The notes beneath the pieces are model-generated. The model was not told where the DNA came from, searched no databases, and saw only the letters and a program-made list of their open reading frames with translations. A program made the position numbers and the translations under genes. 62,125 nt of DNA, taken from assembly GCA_021810205.1 (NCBI GenBank), contig JAJZJC010000004.1, forward strand, positions 1-62,125. Reading direction: 5' to 3'. The DNA comes from Actinomycetes bacterium (GTDB taxonomy: Bacteria > Actinomycetota > Acidimicrobiia > Acidimicrobiales > RAAP-2). The number at the start of each line of letters is the position of its first letter. Within the stretch, counting starts at the first letter, position 1. Below are positions 47,177-54,006 of this stretch, piece after piece.

Positions 47177-48337
47177 CTAAGAGCGGGGATGGGGCATGCA
47201 GAGATCGTCGTACTCGGCGATCACGATCTCCGGCGCGTGCTCGCCGCAAGCGGGACAGTTGGGGTCACGGCGGACCTTGAAGGTCCGAAACTGCTCTTCG
47301 AGCGCATCGTAGGCAAGGAGGCGTCCGACGAGCGGATCGCCGAGGCCGAGCAGCATCTTGATCGCCTCCACCGCCTGGATGGAGCCGACGATGCCGGGCA
47401 GGACGCCGAGGACTCCCGCTTCCGCGCAGGAGGGAGCAAGCTCGGCGGGCGGCGGCTCGGGGATGAGGCAGCGGTAGCAGGGACCGTTGTACGGATCGAA
47501 GACGGTCACCTGCCCTTCGAATCGGAAGATCGAGCCGTGCACGACCGGAATGCGCTTCAGGAGCGAGGCGTCGTTCACGAGGTAGCGGGTCGGGAAATTG
47601 TCGGTGCCGTCGACGATGAGGTCGTAGCCGTCGAAGATGTCGAGCACGTTGTCGGCGCCGAGGCGGACGTCGTAGGTGGCGACCGTGAGATCGGGGTTCA
47701 TGGCGGTGAGCGTGCGCTTGGCCGAGTCGACCTTGCGGTCACCGATCCGGTCCATGTTGTGCAGGACCTGCCGCTGGAGGTTCGACGCGTCCACGACGTC
47801 CATGTCGATGATGCCGATCGTCCCGACACCTGCCGCGGCAAGGTAGAGCGCGGCGGGTGATCCGAGGCCACCGGCGCCAAGGAGGAGCACCTTGGAGTCG
47901 AGGAGCTTCAGCTGGCCCGTCTCGGCCACCTCTGGCAGCAGCAGGTGCCGCTGGTAGCGGTTCCTCTGATCGGCCGACAGGGTCCGGGGCGCTTCCCAGC
48001 GGCGGCCCTCGTCCTTCCAGCGGTTGAAACCGCCGGCCATCGACACGACGTCGGAGTAGCCGAGGTCCCCGAGGGTCTTCGCGGCGAACGCGGAACGCGC
48101 GCCGCCCGCGCAGTACACGACGACCGGCCGGCTCTTGTCGGTCAGCCGCCCCTCCACGGCGAACTCCAGGTTGCCGCGCGGGACGTGCACCGCCCCGGGA
48201 ATGGCCCCCTGCTCGTACTCGTCCGGCTCACGGACGTCGAGAAAGGTCGCCGTCCCGATGCGCCTCTCGGCGTCCTCGGGGGCCACCTCGACGATGGCCG
48301 CCTTTGCCTGTGCCAATAGGTCACGTGGCGTCGTCAT
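47177..48337 (-). CDS. Rhodanese-MoeB/ThiF fusion (MoeZ-like) with N-terminal rhodanese
   Basis: The protein adenylates the C-terminus of a sulfur-carrier protein and passes sulfur to it. Residues about 15-115 are a rhodanese domain (TFLDVREPDEYEQGAIPG, active Cys in VVYCAGGARSAF). The rest is the E1-like domain: NRYQRHLLLPEVAETGQ, the ATP motif [51 protein letters not shown], and the zinc cysteines CYRCLIP and CPACG. MoeZ and MOCS3 carry the rhodanese at the C-terminus; here the order is reversed. ATG 48337 has TAAAGT 7 nt upstream. It is the first of six same-strand genes. Confidence 0.9.
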   Translation of the reverse strand: MTTPRDLLAQAKAAIVEVAPEDAERRIGTATFLDVREPDEYEQGAIPGAVHVPRGNLEFAVEGRLTDKSRPVVVYCAGGARSAFAAKTLGDLGYSDVVSMAGGFNRWKDEGRRWEAPRTLSADQRNRYQRHLLLPEVAETGQLKLLDSKVLLLGAGGLGSPAALYLAAAGVGTIGIIDMDVVDASNLQRQVLHNMDRIGDRKVDSAKRTLTAMNPDLTVATYDVRLGADNVLDIFDGYDLIVDGTDNFPTRYLVNDASLLKRIPVVHGSIFRFEGQVTVFDPYNGPCYRCLIPEPPPAELAPSCAEAGVLGVLPGIVGSIQAVEAIKMLLGLGDPLVGRLLAYDALEEQFRTFKVRRDPNCPACGEHAPEIVIAEYDDLCMPHPRS

Positions 48338-48342
48338 GGCCA

Positions 48343-48367
48343 ATACTTTACCAGTCAGGTCAACAAT
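48343..48367 (-). promoter_or_regulatory. moeZ-like promoter with overlapping inverted repeat
   Basis: On the minus strand a leaderless -10 TAAAGT (48345-48350) lies 7 nt before the ATG. An imperfect inverted repeat, ATTGTTGACC-TGACT-GGTAAAGTAT, covers the -10 and spacer with 7 of 10 positions symmetrical. A GGGACA 18 nt upstream of the -10 may be the -35. The layout suggests repression by a dimeric regulator; the identity of that regulator is unknown. Confidence 0.45.
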
Positions 48368-48404
48368 CTGTCCCATCCGATGCCGGTGGACGAGACTGGA
48401 CGCC

Positions 48405-49061
48405 GTGGAACTGGACGAGGCGGTGCGACGGCGACGGATGGTTCGCAGCTTTGCCGACCGCCCGCTCCCGGCGGGACTGGCCGACCGGCTCGTCCTTTCG
48501 ACCTTACGGGCGCCAAGCGCCGGAAACACGCGAGGGACCGCGTGGGTGCTCCTCGAGGGCCCGGAGGAGACGGCGAGGTACTGGCTCGCCGCCACGACGA
48601 GCGACTGGCGGGCCTCGGCTCGTCGATGGCCCGGGCTGTCACGGGCGCCGGTCGTCGCCGTGTCCCTCGCCTCGCCCGACGCATATCTGGCGCGCTATGC
48701 CGAAGACGACAAGGCGGCGTCCGGGCTGGGCACTGCGCCGTCTGCCGCAAGCGATCGGACGGGGGCGGCGGCGGGCAGCACAGGCACCCTCTGGACGGTC
48801 CCCTACTGGTTCGCCGACGCTGCCTTCTGCGTCCATACGCTCCTGCTCGAGGCGACCGCCGAGGGCCTCGGCGCCTGCTTCCTCGGCAACTTCAGGGGTG
48901 AGGACGCCGTGCTCGACGCCCTGGGCATCCCCGCAGGCTGGCGGCTGTTCGGCGCCGTCGTGCTCGGCCATCCCGACGGCGACGACCACCCAAGCCCGTC
49001 GCTCAGACGGGACGCACCAGCACCGGCGAGCCGCGTCCACCATGGCCGCTGGCAGGTGTGA
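48405..49061 (+). CDS. Nitroreductase-family flavoprotein
   Basis: This 218-residue FMN-dependent oxidoreductase begins VELDEAVRRRRMVRSFADRP, the standard nitroreductase opening, with LRAPSAGNTRGTAWVLL for FMN binding. It later has the helical segment AAFCVHTLLLEATAEGLGAC, FLGNFRGEDAVLDALGIPAG and AVVLGHPDGDD. Low-complexity residues (TAPSAASDRTGAAAGSTG) interrupt the middle. The start is GTG 48405; no strong Shine-Dalgarno is seen. It is divergent from the moeZ-like gene, with about 67 bp between starts, so the operator there could control both. Substrate unknown. Confidence 0.85.
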   Translation: MELDEAVRRRRMVRSFADRPLPAGLADRLVLSTLRAPSAGNTRGTAWVLLEGPEETARYWLAATTSDWRASARRWPGLSRAPVVAVSLASPDAYLARYAEDDKAASGLGTAPSAASDRTGAAAGSTGTLWTVPYWFADAAFCVHTLLLEATAEGLGACFLGNFRGEDAVLDALGIPAGWRLFGAVVLGHPDGDDHPSPSLRRDAPAPASRVHHGRWQV

Positions 49062-49067
49062 CGACCC

Positions 49068-49916
49068 CTACTTCTTGCCGCAGACCACGTACGGCTTCAG
49101 GGTCATCACCTGGCCCGAGGGCAACGGCGAGGTCACGACAGCGACGGTCTCCCAGCCCCCCGTCACCGGATACGACGACCTGAGCGCCACGTCGGCGTTC
49201 TCGGCCGATGTCGACTTGGCCGTGCTGGCTCCCGATGCTGTCCCGGCCCCAGTCGCTCCGGAGCCCGCAGTCGACGTCGACGAGCCCCCCGACGCCGTCC
49301 CACCGGTCTTGGCACTCGTCGAGGCGTTGGCGGTCGCCACCTGACCCCCCCCACCAAGGAGGACTGCACCCGCCGGGCACGACGACACTGCCGTGAGGAC
49401 AGTGCCCACGGACGGGTCGACTGCGGTCTTCATCACGGGCTTCGCCAGTATCGAGCTCGCGGCGATGGTGCCGGCCGGCCCTTGCTTTCCGGTCGCTCCA
49501 CGTGGTCCAGCAGGCCCCTCGGGGCCCGCCGGGCCTGCGGCGCCGGTCCTCCCCTGTGGGCCGGCGGGACCCTGGATGCCCTGCGGACCCTGCGCGCCCT
49601 CTGGCCCAATCGGCCCTTGGGCACCCCGGGCACCGGTGAGACCGATGGAGCCACGCGCGCCAGTCGCCGGGGAGTGCAGCAGGGCGGCGACGCCGAGCGC
49701 CATGCCGCCTGCGCCGAGACCGAGCGCGACGACCAGCAACGCACCGAGTGGTCCCCGTCCCCACCGTCCGCTGCTCGTCTCCGCGGTGGGCCGGAGCTCG
49801 CCCGTGGAACGGGCGGCCGCTCCGGGCTCCACCACGTGGAGTGCCGTGGGCTCTGCCCCCTGGCCCGGCACCTCCGGCCCCCCCGCCTGCTGCGCTTGCC
49901 GCGAAGCCCCTAGCAT
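49068..49916 (-). CDS. Membrane-anchored collagen-like protein
   Basis: The 282-residue protein has a polar N-terminus, one membrane helix ([21 protein letters not shown]), and then 21 uninterrupted Gly-X-Y triplets (from [20 protein letters not shown] to [15 protein letters not shown]). A C-terminal domain follows that is rich in Gly, Ser and Thr, with two Cys ([14 protein letters not shown] and YVVCGKK). The triplets hold many Pro, Gln and charged residues, as in bacterial collagens that trimerise outside the cell. A GGGAGGAG ribosome-binding site precedes the ATG at 49916. It is divergent from the MtrAB-like genes and could be controlled by them. Function unknown; adhesin or surface fibre is likely. 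Confidence 0.88.
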   Translation of the reverse strand: MLGASRQAQQAGGPEVPGQGAEPTALHVVEPGAAARSTGELRPTAETSSGRWGRGPLGALLVVALGLGAGGMALGVAALLHSPATGARGSIGLTGARGAQGPIGPEGAQGPQGIQGPAGPQGRTGAAGPAGPEGPAGPRGATGKQGPAGTIAASSILAKPVMKTAVDPSVGTVLTAVSSCPAGAVLLGGGGQVATANASTSAKTGGTASGGSSTSTAGSGATGAGTASGASTAKSTSAENADVALRSSYPVTGGWETVAVVTSPLPSGQVMTLKPYVVCGKK

Positions 49917-49982
49917 GCTCTCCTCCCAAGTCTCGAGCTCTTCATGGCCCCAGGTTGGACGTCACGTCATGGATCTCCACCT

Positions 49983-50032
49983 GCCGTACGTTGCGATTGT
50001 GTAACAATATTTCCAAAATGTAACCGCCGTAC
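49983..50032 (+). promoter_or_regulatory. AT-rich divergent control region upstream of the MtrA-like regulator
   Basis: This short AT-rich island in GC-rich DNA holds a possible promoter: TTGCGA (49991-49996), 17 nt, CAAAAT (50014-50019). A perfect inverted repeat TTGT-GTA-ACAA (49997-50007) lies in the spacer. TGTAAC occurs as a direct repeat (50000 and 50019), and GCCGTAC flanks the whole block on both sides (49983 and 50026). Direct repeats of this kind are typical OmpR-family binding sites, suggesting autoregulation and possible control of the divergent collagen-like gene. Confidence 0.45.
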
Positions 50033-50068
50033 ACGCCCGAGGTGGAGGGCCGGAAGGAGGAACGGCGA

Positions 50069-50749
50069 GTGCCACGGCGAATCCTGTTCATCGAGGACGA
50101 CGACCACATGCGAGCAATGCTCGCTATCTCGCTCGAGCAAGAGGGCTACGAGGTCATCCAGGCCCGCAGCGGGGAGGAGGGTTTGCGCGAATTCGAGCAT
50201 GGTGGCGCCGACATGGTCCTGGTCGACCTCCGCCTGCCCGACACCGACGGTTTCGCGGTGACCCGCACCATCCGGCGCCTGGCGAACGTGCCGATCGCGA
50301 TGGTCACCGCGAGCGGCGACACCCACGACGTGGTCGCCGGGCTCGAGGCCGGCGCCGATGACTACGTCGTCAAGCCCGTGGTGGCAAAAGAGCTCTCCGC
50401 ACGCATTCGTGCGCTGCTGCGCCGCGCCGCGCCGACTGCCCCAGAGTCGACCACCCAGCGCTTCGGCAACGTCGAGCTCCACCGGGAAGCCGGCGTCGTG
50501 TACCGCGACGACAAAGAGGTGGCGCTGACGCTCACCCAGTTCCGCGTCTTCTGCGAGCTCGCCGATACGCCGGGGTGGGTGGTGTCGCGCGCCCAGCTCC
50601 TCGAGCGGGTCTGGGGCTACGACTTCTTCGGCGACGACCGGCTGGTCGACTATCACATCAGCGGCCTGCGTACGAAGATCGAAGAAGACCCCTCGAACCC
50701 ACGCCTGATCGTCACCGTGCGCGGGCTCGGGTACAAACTGGTGGGATGA
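50069..50749 (+). CDS. OmpR/MtrA-like response regulator
   Basis: Two-component regulator of 226 residues. The receiver domain has the acidic pocket IEDDD, the phospho-acceptor Asp53 in VLVDLRLPDTDGF, the Thr in AMVTASGD and the Lys in YVVKPVVAKEL. The winged-helix output domain includes VALTLTQFRVFCEL, SRAQLLERVWGYDFFGDDRL, VDYHISGLRTKIE and VTVRGLGYKLV. I choose GTG 50069 over GTG 50042 because AAGGAGG lies 8 nt before it. The sensor kinase and a LpqB-like lipoprotein follow, the mtrA-mtrB-lpqB order of actinobacteria, which controls cell wall and division genes. Confidence 0.92.
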   Translation: MPRRILFIEDDDHMRAMLAISLEQEGYEVIQARSGEEGLREFEHGGADMVLVDLRLPDTDGFAVTRTIRRLANVPIAMVTASGDTHDVVAGLEAGADDYVVKPVVAKELSARIRALLRRAAPTAPESTTQRFGNVELHREAGVVYRDDKEVALTLTQFRVFCELADTPGWVVSRAQLLERVWGYDFFGDDRLVDYHISGLRTKIEEDPSNPRLIVTVRGLGYKLVG

Positions 50750-50767
50750 GCCCCTGCAGGCAGCACG

Positions 50768-52225
50768 GTGACGTCGCACCGCCACGCTGACTCCCGGCCG
50801 CGGCGCTACGGACTCCAGGCTCGCGTCATCGCCGCGTTCGTCTTCGGCGCAGCCCTCGTCTCGGCCGTCCTCGCGCTCAACACGTACTTCTTCGTCCGGC
50901 GCGACCTCGTCGCGCAGCGAGAGTCGAGCGACTTGCGGCAGACCTACGTGAACGCGCACCTCGTGAAGGTGGAGCTGGGCGCCTCGTCGACGGCCAATCT
51001 CGCAAACGCGGTGTCGAGCGTTGCCACGCAGCAAGGCGTGCAGTCGTTCATCTATCGTGCCGGCACCTGGTACTCGAACTCCGCGTCGATCAGTGGCGCC
51101 CAGATCCCAGGCCGGTTCGTTCACGCCGTCGTCCACGGCGGCGAGGTGGCCGACCAGCGCGTGATCATCGGCGGTGCCCCCATGTTCCTGGTGGGGATCC
51201 CGATCCCTGCGATCGGCATCGCGTACTTCCAAGAGCTCCCTCTCACAGACCTCGCCTCCACCCTGAACGTCCTCGGGGCCGTGCTCACCACCGTGGCCAT
51301 CGCCACGACCGCAGGCGGCGCGCTCGTCGGCTGGCTGATCAGCAGGCGGCTCGTCCGCCCGCTGGGAGACGTCGTCGTCGCCGCGACGGACATCGCGAGC
51401 GGCGCTCTCGATCGTCGGCTCCCCGACGATCCCGACCTCCAGCCGCTCGTCACGACCTTCAACGAGATGGTCTCGACGCTGCAGGCACGCATCGAGCGTG
51501 ACGCGCGGTTCGCGTCCGACGTGACCCATGAGCTGCGCTCACCGCTCACCACGATCGGCGCGTCGGTGGAGCTTCTCCGGTCGCATCGCTCGCTCCTCCC
51601 CGAAGACGGCACGAAGGCGCTCGACACGCTGCAAATCGAAGTCGAGCGATTCTCCCAGATGGTCCAGGAGCTCCTCGAGATCGCGACCATGGATGCAGGC
51701 GCCGCCGTGCTGCACTTCACCGAGGTGCCCCTCGACGCGCTCGTCAGGGTCACCGTGTCGGGTTACAACCCTCACATCCCGCTTTCGATCGCTCCTGAGG
51801 CGGTCGGCATCTGGGTGCGAGGCGACAAGCGCCGGCTCCAGCAGGTGCTGCTGAACCTGCTCGACAACGCGGAGACCTATGCAGGCGGAGCGGTGCTCGT
51901 CTCCCTCGACCGCCACGGCACATGGGCGACGATCGCCGTCGACGACGCGGGTCCGGGGATCGCGCCCCATGAGCGAGAACGGGTCTTCGAGCGCTTCTAC
52001 AGGGGGGCGGCGTCGGGACGGCGCGGCGACACGGGTGGCTCGGGCCTTGGTCTGGCGCTCGTCGCGGAGCACCTGCGAGCACACGGCGGCGGCGCGCACA
52101 TCGAGGAGAGCCCCGCAGGTGGCGCGCGGGTGGTCGCGACGTTGCCCGTGGCAGCGCCATTGGCACCGGCGGTCGAGCCAGCGAGCAAGGGGGCTGCAGC
52201 CCGCGTTCGCCGAGGACCGCGGTGA
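50768..52225 (+). CDS. Sensor histidine kinase, MtrB-like
   Basis: This 485-residue membrane kinase pairs with the preceding regulator. A first helix (ARVIAAFVFGAALVSAVLAL) and a second near residues 170-195 (LNVLGAVLTTVAIATTAGGA) flank an extracellular sensor domain of about 130 residues. Then come HAMP (ISRRLVRPLGDVVVAATDIA), the phospho-His H-box in DVTHELRSPLTTIGAS, the N-box LLNLLDNAETYAGG, the G1 box DDAGPGIAPHE and the G2 box GGSGLGLALV. The start is GTG 50768, 18 nt after the regulator's stop. Its TGA overlaps the next gene's GTG (GTGA). Confidence 0.92.
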   Translation: MTSHRHADSRPRRYGLQARVIAAFVFGAALVSAVLALNTYFFVRRDLVAQRESSDLRQTYVNAHLVKVELGASSTANLANAVSSVATQQGVQSFIYRAGTWYSNSASISGAQIPGRFVHAVVHGGEVADQRVIIGGAPMFLVGIPIPAIGIAYFQELPLTDLASTLNVLGAVLTTVAIATTAGGALVGWLISRRLVRPLGDVVVAATDIASGALDRRLPDDPDLQPLVTTFNEMVSTLQARIERDARFASDVTHELRSPLTTIGASVELLRSHRSLLPEDGTKALDTLQIEVERFSQMVQELLEIATMDAGAAVLHFTEVPLDALVRVTVSGYNPHIPLSIAPEAVGIWVRGDKRRLQQVLLNLLDNAETYAGGAVLVSLDRHGTWATIAVDDAGPGIAPHERERVFERFYRGAASGRRGDTGGSGLGLALVAEHLRAHGGGAHIEESPAGGARVVATLPVAAPLAPAVEPASKGAAARVRRGPR

Positions 52226-52905
52226 CCAGGCCACAGGCGGCGCGTACCAGTCCTCAGGCGATCGTCCCGCTGCTGGCGCGCGGCGTCGCCACGAGCCGAC
52301 GACGACTCGCTCATTGGGCGCGGCACGGCTCCTCGCGGCGCCAGGCCCTCCTGGTCCTCCTGCCCTTGGTGGTGCTCGTGTCGGGATGCGGTCTCGGCGT
52401 CGACGCAGCACCGGCGATCGTCAACAAACGCGACGTCCCCTACCACCTCCTCGCACCGGCCACCACGACCACCACTACGCCGGGAGCACAGAGCGAGTAC
52501 GTCACCGTCTACCTCGAGGGACCGCAGCGTCTTGTTGCCGTGAGCAGCGCGCTGACACCACCGGTGACCGTGCGCAGCGTCCTTGCGGCGCTCGGGACAG
52601 GGCCGACCTCCAGGCAGGCGTCGGCTGGCCTGAAGAGCCCGATCTCCACGGCCGCCCCGCTCTCCGAAACGGGTGTCAGCGGCGGCGTCGTCACGATCAG
52701 CGTCGGTACGAGCTTCACCAAGCTGGCTGGGCAGGACCAGGCGATCGCCGTGGCGCAGCTCGTCTACACCCTCACGGCCCTCCCACACGTGACATCGATC
52801 GAGATCCGGATCCACGGCAAGAGGGCGAAGGTGCCGACGGCCAATGGCACATTGAGCAGCGGACCCCTCGATCGGGCCGACTACGCCGCCCTGGCACCGA
52901 TCTGA
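52222..52905 (+). CDS. LpqB-like lipoprotein with GerMN domain
   Basis: This 227-residue exported lipoprotein has a long basic N-terminus followed by a signal helix, ALLVLLPLVVLVSGCG, with the lipobox VSGC. After a Thr-rich linker comes a GerMN domain: YVTVYLEGPQRLVAVSSAL, VTVRSVLAALGTGPT, SGGVVTISVGTSFTKLAGQD and IAVAQLVYTLTALPHVTSIE. LpqB of Mycobacterium has the same N-terminal domain plus a large propeller, which is missing here. The GTG start overlaps the kinase stop, so kinase and lipoprotein are made together. LpqB modulates the MtrB kinase in Mycobacterium, and a similar role is likely. Confidence 0.87.
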   Translation: MTRPQAARTSPQAIVPLLARGVATSRRRLAHWARHGSSRRQALLVLLPLVVLVSGCGLGVDAAPAIVNKRDVPYHLLAPATTTTTTPGAQSEYVTVYLEGPQRLVAVSSALTPPVTVRSVLAALGTGPTSRQASAGLKSPISTAAPLSETGVSGGVVTISVGTSFTKLAGQDQAIAVAQLVYTLTALPHVTSIEIRIHGKRAKVPTANGTLSSGPLDRADYAALAPI

Positions 52906-52963
52906 GCTTGGCTCGAAGAAGTCTCCCGCCGCGACCACGCGCTGCAGTGCCCAGGTGACGTCC

Positions 52964-53863
52964 TCAGACGAAGCGCAGCGTCCGGACCTGCCCGACGCGC
53001 TCGGTCACCCGGGAGAACGTCGCCCCGGCGTCTGTCGACCACCACACCTCCCCGGTCGGGAGGCCGACGGCGACCCTCCCGTCCGCTGCGGACACAGTGG
53101 CGGTATCGATGTCGAAGGAGAAGGAGCCGGGCAGCCCACCGTCGCACTGCTCGAAGCCTCCACCCACACGCCCGCGGTACAGACGCGCGTGACTCGTGCT
53201 CGGCCCGCTCGACGCCGAGAGATAGACGCGGTCACCATCAAGGGCCACCGCAGTGCAGAAGGCGTCGTCCAGGCCTTCGGTCGTCCACTGCCACGTCTGC
53301 CCGTCGTCGACGCTCCATCCGAAGCCGACGGCCGCGGCGGCCACGACCGTGCCGTCCGCACCCGCAGCGACCTCGCGGACGCAGGCGTCCGGCGGCACGA
53401 CGTCTCGCCAGGTGCCTCCTTCGTCCGCCGAGCGCCACACGCCGCCGACACGGACGTTCACGAGCCACGAGCCACGCGCCGACACGGCGAGCGACCCCAC
53501 CCCGACGGTCGATCCGTCGGGGTTCTCCCACGTGTCGCGCTCGGCGATCGAGTCGAATCCGCCACAGGCCGCCACCGAGCCGTCGCGCAGATCGATCGTC
53601 GCCAGGTGGGCGCCCACCCGCCCCACGATGAGCCGGTCGTCCGTCGACGCCACACACTGCGCGTCGGGAGCCGCGAGCGTCGCGACCGGCGCAAGCTCGA
53701 ACTCGTCCACGCGGGCGATGCGCTCGTGGTCCATGAGAACGTAGACCCCGTGGCCCCGTCGCCCGTCGGACCTGCACGCGATGGACGTGACGTCCACGTC
53801 TTCCGCGAGCGACAGCTGGCGGTCGAGGTCTTCGAGATGGCGCGTGGTGCCGACGAGAAGCAT
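52964..53863 (-). CDS. Asp-box (BNR) beta-propeller protein, cytoplasmic
   Basis: This 299-residue protein begins MLLVGTTRHLEDLDRQLSLA, with no signal or membrane segment. Repeats: GVWRSADEGGTWRDVVPPD, GFGWSVDDGQTWQWTTEGL, EVWWSTDAGATFSRVTERV, and less regular blades before them (RIARVDEFELAPVATLAAPD). This WD40/YVTN/BNR-like glycosidase-fold protein is common in actinobacteria and of unknown role. It is convergent with the LpqB-like gene, and it is curious that LpqB in other species carries a propeller that is missing from its homologue here. It is a second Asp-box protein in the window besides the one at 629. Confidence 0.8.
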   Translation of the reverse strand: MLLVGTTRHLEDLDRQLSLAEDVDVTSIACRSDGRRGHGVYVLMDHERIARVDEFELAPVATLAAPDAQCVASTDDRLIVGRVGAHLATIDLRDGSVAACGGFDSIAERDTWENPDGSTVGVGSLAVSARGSWLVNVRVGGVWRSADEGGTWRDVVPPDACVREVAAGADGTVVAAAAVGFGWSVDDGQTWQWTTEGLDDAFCTAVALDGDRVYLSASSGPSTSHARLYRGRVGGGFEQCDGGLPGSFSFDIDTATVSAADGRVAVGLPTGEVWWSTDAGATFSRVTERVGQVRTLRFV

Positions 53864-53993
53864 CTCCCTGTCCTATACCTCCATAGCCGGGGATGGACGC
53901 CGCTCCTCCCGGGCCGGTCCGGGCGTCGGGTCGGCGCTCTTTGGACACTGCACGCCCGACGAGGTCATTGAAAGCACCCGAGATCCGAACGCA

Positions 53994-53999
53994 TAACCT
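53994..53999 (+). promoter_or_regulatory. Putative leaderless -10 of the MFS exporter
   Basis: TAACCT ends exactly 7 nt before the ATG at 54007 with GCCGCCC between. No Shine-Dalgarno is present. Confidence 0.45.
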
Positions 54000-54006
54000 G
54001 CCGCCC

